Source: Nageia nagi (lineage: Eukaryota > Pinophyta). Taken from it: 64,000 nucleotides of DNA. The DNA lies in the NCBI GenBank assembly GCA_050084985.1, contig JBITNC010000002.1, positions 4,154,001 to 4,218,000 on the forward strand, given 5' to 3'. Shown one piece after another: positions 56,608 to 64,000 of this stretch (within the stretch, counting starts at the first letter, position 1; each line of letters begins with the position of its first letter). The translations under genes and the position numbers were made by a program. Below the pieces are notes generated by a model. The model saw only the letters and a program-made list of their open reading frames with translations. It did not search any database and was not told the DNA's origin.

Positions 56608-57767
56608 ACTCTATTTTCATTTTAGTCCTCAATTTCTTTTTCTAATATATATATTGTTAGGTCATTTTTCATTTTGATCATACTCCCATTTAGTTTGAAA
56701 TTCTGTGGGAGCTTAATTCTCCACAACCTTTGAAGTGCTGCATACTCCTATAGTGATACATATTCAAGTAGTTTGGAACTTAGCTCTTCGGCTTGTTGGA
56801 GAGGAAGGATTTTTCTGGTATGACTTGAAAGCATGTTAAGCTCTCTCAAGAACTTTCAAAAAACTCTTTCAATGGAACTATCTCATAGGAATCCACTTTT
56901 ATTAGGAATGAGCTTCAAATTGTTGAACGTTATGAAGTTTGAGAAGCTCAAGTTTAAATTCAATTACATTGGTTGAAGATAAAGCTCTATTAGTGGATAA
57001 TATTTGATTCACATAACAATATGTTATTTTGTCAAATTTTTTTGGTCATTGTGAGTAAGTTTTTATTAAAATGATCCATTCATTGAAGATTGTCAAGTTT
57101 TTATTAGATATGTTCATGGTAGTAGACTTAAACAAAGTTTTAGGGTTCTTTGTCAACTTAAGTACCTTATAAAATTGAATCAAATGATTTTAGATCAATT
57201 TTTTGTTGGGTAGGATTCCATCTTTCCAATACTCTTTTGAGTGTGCTTTCAAGATCTATTGTGGAATTGTTAATAGATTGATTTTATCTTCCACTAGCCA
57301 CCTTGGCAATTTGAAACCTTCATATAATGAACTTTATTACATGGGTAGGTGAATAAAATTTAAGTTCAATTTTTTTATGGGTAAAAAATCTTCGAAATAG
57401 GAAATAGAAATATAAAAGAATACTATTTTTCCTTTTCTTCTCAATAGGGTTGTCAATTAATATTAACTAATTCTTTTTATTAGGAGAGATTGAGATGGCC
57501 ACAATCAAATCTCTTATCATCAAATAAGGATTGGTTTTAGTTTATAATTAAGTAAATTGACTTGAATACTTACGAAATTGTAATCAACTAATTTTTTTCC
57601 AAACATTGCATATTAAAAGCTTATATAGTTTATTAGTTATGAGCATTCAATTCACACAACAAAACATAAGAAATCAATTGTTATGAAAATCCTATATTGT
57701 AACATTTATACGAGATTAAAAATTGAATCATTTATCACAATCTTTGTAATGTGATTAAATGTAAAAA
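56608..57767. other. AT-rich intergenic stretch
   Basis: Nothing recognisable is seen on either strand. Confidence 0.5.
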
Positions 57768-57857
57768 AACTTGTAATGCTTAATCTATTTCTAACATTGA
57801 TCAAGGAAAACAAACTTGTAATGCTTAATCTCTTTTATAATATTGATCAAGGAAAAC
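57768..57857. repeat. Two-copy 45-bp tandem duplication
   Basis: AACTTGTAATGCTTAATCT starts at 57768 and 57813, and each copy ends ATTGATCAAGGAAAAC. An 83-codon frame crossing it (57776-58027) only mirrors the repeat at its start. Confidence 0.9.
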
Positions 57858-58618
57858 TAAAAAATAGACACAAGTTTACAATCCTTATAGTAAATATGAT
57901 AGATGATGATATTCTAGTAGCTTTATTTATCTTCACAAAATATTGGTTACAACTTATATTGTACTTCTTTAAAATTTTGTTTCCCCTTTTTAGAAAGAAT
58001 AGTTTCTTATCTATAAAAAAGTTTTAATCTCGTGGCAATTATATTTCGTGAAGTCTAGTGTAATTATATTTTTATAATGGATATTCATCTTCCTTGAATT
58101 AGATGAATGCAAGAAATGATTGACCCACATGATTTTGATGTCATTATTTTTTTTGCTTTGAAACATTTGACTTTCATATCACCTTTTTATACCCCAAATT
58201 TAGATTGCATGTGTTATGTATGGTTCTATCTAGGAAACCTTAGGCTTAACTTTAGATTTTGTTTGGATTTTTATAGTCGTATCTATAAAATTTGATAGAA
58301 ACACATTTATCTCACTTCCTCCCTTAATCTTGCAAGCTTATGTTTACAAAAAGCTTTTGGAAACTAAAAGCTTTCTTTGAGAAAATCTGCAACTTATTTT
58401 TCAGTTAAACTTGTAATCACTTGTTTTGCATTCTTTGCTTTTCTTATCATGTAATAACAAGCTTGAGATATTAGCAAAATGGTGAAATAAATTCAAATTT
58501 AAATTGTTATATTCTATGCATTGTAAAATTTATTTGTGAAAGAAAGTCTGTTTTTTAGATAGTTATCGCATTGAATGGGACATGCTTAGATTGAACATTT
58601 CATAGCATGTAATAGGTA
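57858..58618. other. AT-rich intergenic stretch
   Basis: No gene or repeat end is recognised. Confidence 0.5.
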
Positions 58619-59830
58619 TGATATATTAGAAATAAACGAGAGAGATATTTGCATTATTGAGAAAGAGGGTTTAAATACATGAGATGGAGGCATTCCTGTA
58701 CAATAACGTTTTAGCCTAGAAACCCTAATATTAAATAGAGATAATATATTTACCTTACATTATTTAGATACCTAAATACTAATGTATTATTCACATTAGG
58801 TCTTAAGAGGACATGAGAGGAAGCTTAGAAAGTATTCAAACTTTTCAGTGTCAAGATATTTAGTGAAGACATCTGCAATTTACTTCTTCGTGGAAATGTA
58901 GTGGAGCTGGATGTTGTGTTGTGAAACATGATCCCAAATGAAGTGCACTTGTATCTCAATGTATTTGGTGCGCTCATGAAAATAAGGATTTCGAACTAGT
59001 TTCAATACACCTTGATTGTCGCAATACATAATAATAGGTTCCTTCTATGGAATTCCAATGTCTCTCAAAATGCAACATAACCATACTGCAATCACATACA
59101 TCATCTCTTACAGCATGTGATTTTGACTCTTTGGTAGATTTGAATATGATGCTTTGTTTCTTTCTAGCCTATAAATTTGGTCCATATCCAATGAAGAACA
59201 ATATAATATCGTTGATCTTCTATCATCCAAGGATCCTCCATAATTTGCATCCATGTATCCAAACAAGATGAACTTATCATTCCTTTTGTCTCTAGGTGAT
59301 AACTATCAATGCCATAAATGTACCTCAAAACATGCTTTACTGTGGTCCAGTGGGGCTTCTTTGGTTCATGGATGAATCGTGAAAGATAGCTGATGACATA
59401 GCAAATATCTGGCCTAGTGTATGTTAGGTAAATTAACCCTCCAATTAGCTAACAATAGACAATTGCATTTACCGGTGAACAATCATGGCGTGACAAATGT
59501 AAACCAAGTTCAATTGGCGTGTTCATTGGTTCACACTTTGTCATGTAAACCAAGGTTGATCATGTCGAATGATCATTTGAGGTCATCTTTGCAAGATATG
59601 ATAAACTCCTCAGTGTTGCTTGTGATAACCAAATCATTGACATAAACTCCAACTATGACAATCTCCCCCCCATGTTGTCAAAGGTAGAGGTTAGGATCAT
59701 ACAAACTCCTATTGAAGTCATGTTGTAGTAGGTGAGAATCAATTTGCATGCACTAAAGCCTATTTCAAACTATATAGAGACTTGATCAATCTACATACTT
59801 TTCTTTTTCCTGGATCAATCACAAATCCTT
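58619..59830 (-). mobile_element. Ty1/copia relic (reverse transcriptase to RNase H) with possible LTR
   Basis: The minus-strand translation, through stops and frameshifts, includes RKKKSM, KSLYSLK, GGEIVIVGVYVNDLVITSNT (YVDD box read as YVND), TKCEPMNTPIELGLHLSRHD, LIGGLIYLTYTRPDICYVIS and FIHEPKKPHW, then RNase H patches. This is the plant copia reverse transcriptase-RNase H order. The stretch 58619-58795 (TG...CA) could be its 3' LTR, but the polypurine tract is weak and no second LTR is present. Gag and integrase are absent. Confidence 0.85.
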
Positions 59831-60834
59831 GGTGTACTATTTACATTTGAATTAGAAACTCAGTTATGCTTCTTTAAAAAAATGAAGTATAGATATACTT
59901 ATTGAATATTGTATTCTCATTAAAATATGCCTAATTATTGAAGATAATTAATGCTTTTGCAAGATAAGTATATTAGCACATTATATGCAATAAGCTAATC
60001 AAAATATAAATTTTATATTATTGTACGAAAATTTTAATAATTAATTTACATTCAATTAAATCATTTTTGTATATCATCATCAATTTACAAATTTTCATGA
60101 TTTTTAAAAATATATAACTATCATTTTACAAATTTTTGTATTTGTTAAAAATATATAGTTGATAAAACTATTAATGTTTTTTCGAATATAGTCAATTTGT
60201 TATATCGCAAGTTTTCATATAGCCACAATTTTATATAATATTTTATCAGACGATCTCTTAAATTTTAACTTGCTTTATTTTTCATGGTAGTATATCATTA
60301 CCTAAAACTTATTATGAAAAAGTTCCACAAAAATGATTCCCAACCTATTCTCCCTTTGAAGTTAATGGGGACTATAAGAACAACTTGATTATTTAGTGTA
60401 AGTGAAGAAAGAGCTAAATCCACCTAATTTGTAGTCACAATCTCCCAATAACTTGAAATAAAATTTGTTGTTAAATTACATGTGCAGTTAAATTACTATG
60501 TAAGTTGGAGAGAGAGTTACAAGCATGAACCTTAACCTTCTAGCTATGTTAATTATAGTACAATGGAGATCTCAAGTTTTAAAACATTAGAGGCCAATGG
60601 TGGCATGGGTTGACTAGGGTTAGGATTTAAACCAATATTTAATTAACATTTTTGAAGAATAGATATCAAAATATTTGTAGTGGCAATCCTACTTGTATCA
60701 TTATGCATTGGTTAAATTGATTTAGGCTTAAACTTATTAGCAAGGAGAAGACAACCATGTATCATATATTTTAAGGATCAATAATACACTATTGTTAAAA
60801 TATTTAACAATATTTTTTCAACCATCGTATATTT
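59831..60834. other. AT-rich intergenic stretch
   Basis: No gene recognised. Runs such as TTTACAAATTTTTGTAT at 60085-60165 are partly repeated. Confidence 0.5.
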
Positions 60835-61312
60835 ATGTTTCATTAAAAATTGGCATTTTATGACAACGATTTCCAACCATCATAAAATAACGCCTTAGTT
60901 TATACCTAAGGCAATGGTAATTAACCATTGTCTTAGGATATTTTAGGGTGGTTATTAACCACCATATTAGGACATTATAGGGTTCTTAAAAACTATGAAA
61001 AAATAACCTAAGGTGAAAGTTTTAAGCATCAACTCAATGTCCTTTTAGGATGGTATGTAACCACCCTAAAATAACCTAATATGATGGTTTATGGCCATCC
61101 TCAAATATCCTAAGACTAAAATTGATAATCATTGTCTTCTTATATATATATATTCATTCTTAAAAACTACCACAAAATAACCTAAGATGAAAGTTTGAAG
61201 CATTAAATCAATGTCTTATAGGATGGTATGTAATCGCATCAAAAAAACCTAATATGATGGTTTATGATCATCCTCAAATTTCCTAAGACTACATTTAATA
61301 ATCATATATATA
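60835..61312. repeat. Repeat block: ~174-bp tandem duplication with palindromes
   Basis: Sequence from TTCTTAAAAACTA at 60983 recurs from 61157, with shared blocks GGATGGTATGTAA, CCTAATATGATGGTTTATG and CATCCTCAAAT. A hairpin, CCTAAGGCAATGGT / ACCATTGTCTTAGG, lies at 60905-60937, and related AACCACCxTAxxxT words occur around it. An AT microsatellite follows each copy (61141-61152 and 61305-61323). This resembles the subterminal repeats of a DNA transposon, but no terminus was identified. Confidence 0.75.
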
Positions 61313-61324
61313 TATATATATATG

Positions 61325-61790
61325 GTAGACATGTATGCTAAGTTTTAGAACATAAAAAAGACATTATTTCATACAATGCAGTAGAGAGATACCATCTCAT
61401 GAACTACAATGACTACAAGTTATTCATATATTGAGTTTTTTAAGGAAGTTGAAAATCTTTTTAGTAAATTACAAAAAAAAAATGCAATCTCATGGAATGC
61501 AACAATCATAAGATACGTATAGAATGGGCATGGTTTAGAGGCTCTCAAGTATTTTCAGAAAATGCAATTGACTGGTTTCACACCATATTCAATAGCTATT
61601 GCAAGTATGTAATGCAACTTCATTGTTTATATATGATATATAACAATAACTATTGTTGCGAGTATGTGGCAACTGCCACACTACAACAAAGTTTCTATCC
61701 AAAATAGTTGCACAAGTATGTGAAATGAATCTTTTTCTAGCAAATGATTTATTCAAGTGAAGTCTTTAACTGCCATGATTATATAGTTGT
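61325..61790 (+). pseudogene. PPR-DYW protein pseudogene fragment
   Basis: The plus-strand translation from 61325 reads VDMYAKF, then RDTIS, FSKLQKKNAISWNATIIRYV and NGHGLEALKYFQKMQLTGFT. These are consecutive pentatricopeptide repeats of the plant PLS type, with four stops in an otherwise continuous frame of about 88 codons. From 61662, in another frame, VCGNCHTTTKFLSKIVAQV matches the zinc-binding VCGDCHTxxKxISKIV block near the end of a DYW cytidine-deaminase-like domain. Intact relatives edit organellar RNA (C to U). Repeats between the two parts are deleted, and the left end is cut at the AT microsatellite. It is a dead copy. Confidence 0.87.
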
Positions 61791-61799
61791 ATTATAGGC

Positions 61800-62840
61800 A
61801 AGAAAGGATAGAAGCATAATCACTTTGGGAATTCATACCAACCTATTGATAGATTGCAAAAACTTTCAAATCTTGAGGGCTGCATTTGAGCTTGGAGTTT
61901 TGCTATGACATAATCCAAATAATTGTTAATGTTAAATTACTCAAGCTATTGATGTAGAATTTCATTAAAAATATATTAACCTTGCAAGCTTAGGCCCTTT
62001 TTTATCAAGGTTGTTGAAGAAAATCTAAAGGAATTCTAGAAATAAATTTTGCCTTCATTTCTTTTATCTTTTATCTATTGAACTTGCAAGTAATAAGAAA
62101 CACCCTAAGTCACATAAGTTCGTTTGCTTGATTTTGAAGAAATCCTTGGATGCAAAAGAAGTTATTAGAAAGGAAGAGTTTTTCAAGCAATGGATTTCTT
62201 TTCATTAAGTAGTAATGACAAAAATAAAGAATGCTCTTTTACAAACACTCTCATCTATTGTGTAAGAGGCTAGGAACACCTAATCATACGAGCTCTTGAA
62301 ACCTCCCCATATTTGAAAAGTGTTGATAACCCTCTTTCGTTGAGATGTTTGAAATATTTATTTTTGCTCGCATATTATTGGGATGAAATGCTTCATATGA
62401 ACCATGTAAAGGAGGTTGGTGGACTTGATTTAATGCTTGCAATTTTGTGAATGTTCGATAACCATTTAAAATATTTAAAAGTTCCTTTATATTTTATTTC
62501 TATCATTGGGTGGTTATTTCAAAACTATGCATGGTATCATCAAGTACGTTGTGCTACAACAACATACTTTAAAATATATAAACACTCCAATCTCACAAAA
62601 CCACTTTAAAATACATAAGCACTTAATCTACTATAATATAATATGATCATGTTTCCTTCTTCAAGGGGGACACATTCTAGAGAATAAGTTTTCTCCTTAA
62701 AACCTTATTTTATTCATTGGATGATTTACAATGGAGAAGACTCTTTTATAAATATCCCTCTTAAACCTTTCCTCTTCCATACCTAATACATTTGATATAA
62801 ATACTAATATAAATATTAATAAAATGTTATGGGTCACAAC
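61800..62840. other. AT-rich intergenic stretch
   Basis: No gene recognised. CTTTAAAATAYATAARCACT recurs at 62566 and 62604. The right end may lie in an LTR, judging from the polypurine tract-like site next to it. Confidence 0.4.
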
Positions 62841-62856
62841 ATTGCCACTCTCTTAA
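62837..62856 (-). promoter_or_regulatory. Possible LTR edge and polypurine tract
   Basis: The plus strand reads GTCACAACATTGCCACTCTC. Its complement places AGAGAGTGGCAA before TGTTGTGAC. This is the same architecture as the polypurine tract and LTR start at 9424-9440 of the nested Ty3 element, so a minus-strand LTR element may extend to the right. No partner LTR is seen before the window ends. Confidence 0.4.
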
Positions 62857-63039
62857 ACAAGTTTTATAATATTCAAAGCTTGTATACACCATACATCATA
62901 ACATAATAACCTACTAATCTAATAAGGAGGATCATTACATTGCCAACACCTTTGACAAGTTTTATCCTGAAAGCTTGTCAAAATACAAAGTATAATCCAT
63001 CCATGAATAATATAGATAATAGGGAACTAAGAAATCTAA

Positions 63040-63300
63040 CTTGACCATAATAACCTCCTACTAGTCCTCGATATTAACCTCCTCTCTAGATGCAAACTTG
63101 CTACTTGAAGACTCACTACCTAAGCCAACACCTAATGCACCACTTGAGGGTGCACCACCTGAGGCATGACCATGACGTGATGACTCACCACCTCACTCAC
63201 TACCTGAGCCAATATGATGACTAGGCGCTTCCCTGCTATGACATGTTGGCTCATTATCAAAGAAATCATCGAATCTCACATCTTGGGTAGATGACCAATC
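63040..63300 (-). other. Ser/Gly-rich coding-like patch, unidentified
   Basis: The minus strand reads DWSSTQDVRFDDFFDNEPT, then SHHIGSGSE, one stop, GGESSRHGHASGGAPSSGAL and GLGSESSSSKFASREEV. The low-complexity Ser/Gly composition and a nearby basic patch (63665-63820) suggest a decayed exon or transposase-like protein. I cannot name the family. Confidence 0.35.
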
Positions 63301-63664
63301 ACCCTCCTTCAATGCACCCTCTTACGATGCACCCCCCTACGATGCAGTACTCGCATGCAAATAATAAGAAAATAAATGTTATTATATGGAAAGTCACACT
63401 TACAAAAAGTATGCATCACCTACAAGAAATTCATATGTCTTTAGTAATTAAAATAATTGAAATTACTTACACTAGCATTCAGCTTATCCCTCAAGGTCCG
63501 GTAACCATATGTGATGTCATATTATCACTCATTGACATGAGAAAACTAATTGAAATCTCTCAACTACCAAAAAAATATATTAAAAACCATTTATCTATTC
63601 ATTTTCAAAAATGAAATATCATTGAAAATCACATGTAGTAAATATACTTACAAATCAAATATCT

Positions 63665-63822
63665 ACATACTTTGCCCCTCCATTTCTTGCCCGATGCATA
63701 AAACTACGTCCCAGTTTGGCAAGTTTGTACTTCACTGCTTTTGCTTGCAACATCTCCAAGCCTTTGACTTTCCTTTTATCCACCTCAACTACGTTCTTTG
63801 GTAGCATCTTCCAAACCTTTTT
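63665..63822 (-). other. Basic coding-like patch, unidentified
   Basis: The minus-strand translation reads KVWKMLPKNVVEVDKRKVKG, LEMLQAKAVKYKLAKLGRSF and MHRARNGGAKYVD without a stop across about 52 codons. It is Lys-rich and helix-prone. With the Ser/Gly patch at 63040-63300 it may be one gene or transposon running leftward from outside the window. The function is unknown. Confidence 0.35.
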
Positions 63823-64000
63823 ATTAAATAATTAATTAGTATTATGTTAAAAAAATCAATTAATTAGGTTCAAATATTAAATATCAATGATAATATTCCA
63901 TACCTTCTTATGGATGTCAATTGGTTTTTGTACTTTGATCAGAGGAAAGTTTCATCACTTTTCATCTGACATGATCTCTAATCCTTTTTAGATTCAATCC

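Noticed and set aside
61141-61323. AT microsatellites as a functional element
   Set aside because: Simple (AT)n tracts are common in AT-rich intergenic DNA, and nothing ties them to function.

Overview
This window looks like nuclear DNA from a land plant with a large, repeat-filled genome. A gymnosperm such as a conifer is my best inference. The evidence is one split plant gene with introns up to 15.7 kb, low GC outside its first exon, and many old nested LTR retrotransposons primed by initiator tRNA-Met. I see no prokaryotic or organellar genes. Most open frames are short and are relics of transposable elements or chance.

Layout. (1) 1-7.5 kb: a 108-bp tandem repeat, an LTR fragment whose head is duplicated as a 113-bp-arm hairpin, and a decayed L1-type LINE on the minus strand. 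(2) 7.5-20.3 kb: one old Ty3/gypsy element on the plus strand (7516-20300, target duplication CACAC). It is split by a second, minus-strand Ty3 element (9000-12764) and by a small non-autonomous LTR element (12958-15695, target duplication CTAAC). One LTR of the latter carries a solo LTR (13301-14070), which carries a 269-bp TRIM (13509-13777, target duplication TAAAC). The nest is four levels deep. (3) 20.3-21.7 kb: AT-rich DNA with a 189-bp MITE-like foldback. (4) 22124-54488: the only convincing host gene. It has 12 exons, 672 codons and GT-AG introns throughout, and encodes a DDT/WHIM-domain protein of the plant DDR4 / RSF1-like type, a predicted partner of ISWI chromatin remodellers. Intron 1 holds a degenerate array of about 18 units of roughly 125 bp. 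Intron 2 holds a nearly complete minus-strand Ty3 element (29474-36550, target duplication AAAAC), a Ty1/copia 3' end and a non-LTR reverse transcriptase relic. Intron 7 holds a solo LTR. (5) 54.5-64 kb: intergenic DNA with a Ty1/copia relic, short tandem duplications, a PPR-DYW pseudogene (about 61.3-61.8 kb) and an unidentified Ser/Gly-rich coding-like patch at the right edge.

Only the DDT-domain gene looks functional. The rest is transposable-element history, in which exact target-site duplications let the order of insertions be read. I found no obviously new protein system. The most unusual structures are the 125-bp periodic array in intron 1, with a Pol III B-box-like core in its better units, and the LTR-derived hairpin at 948-1180.
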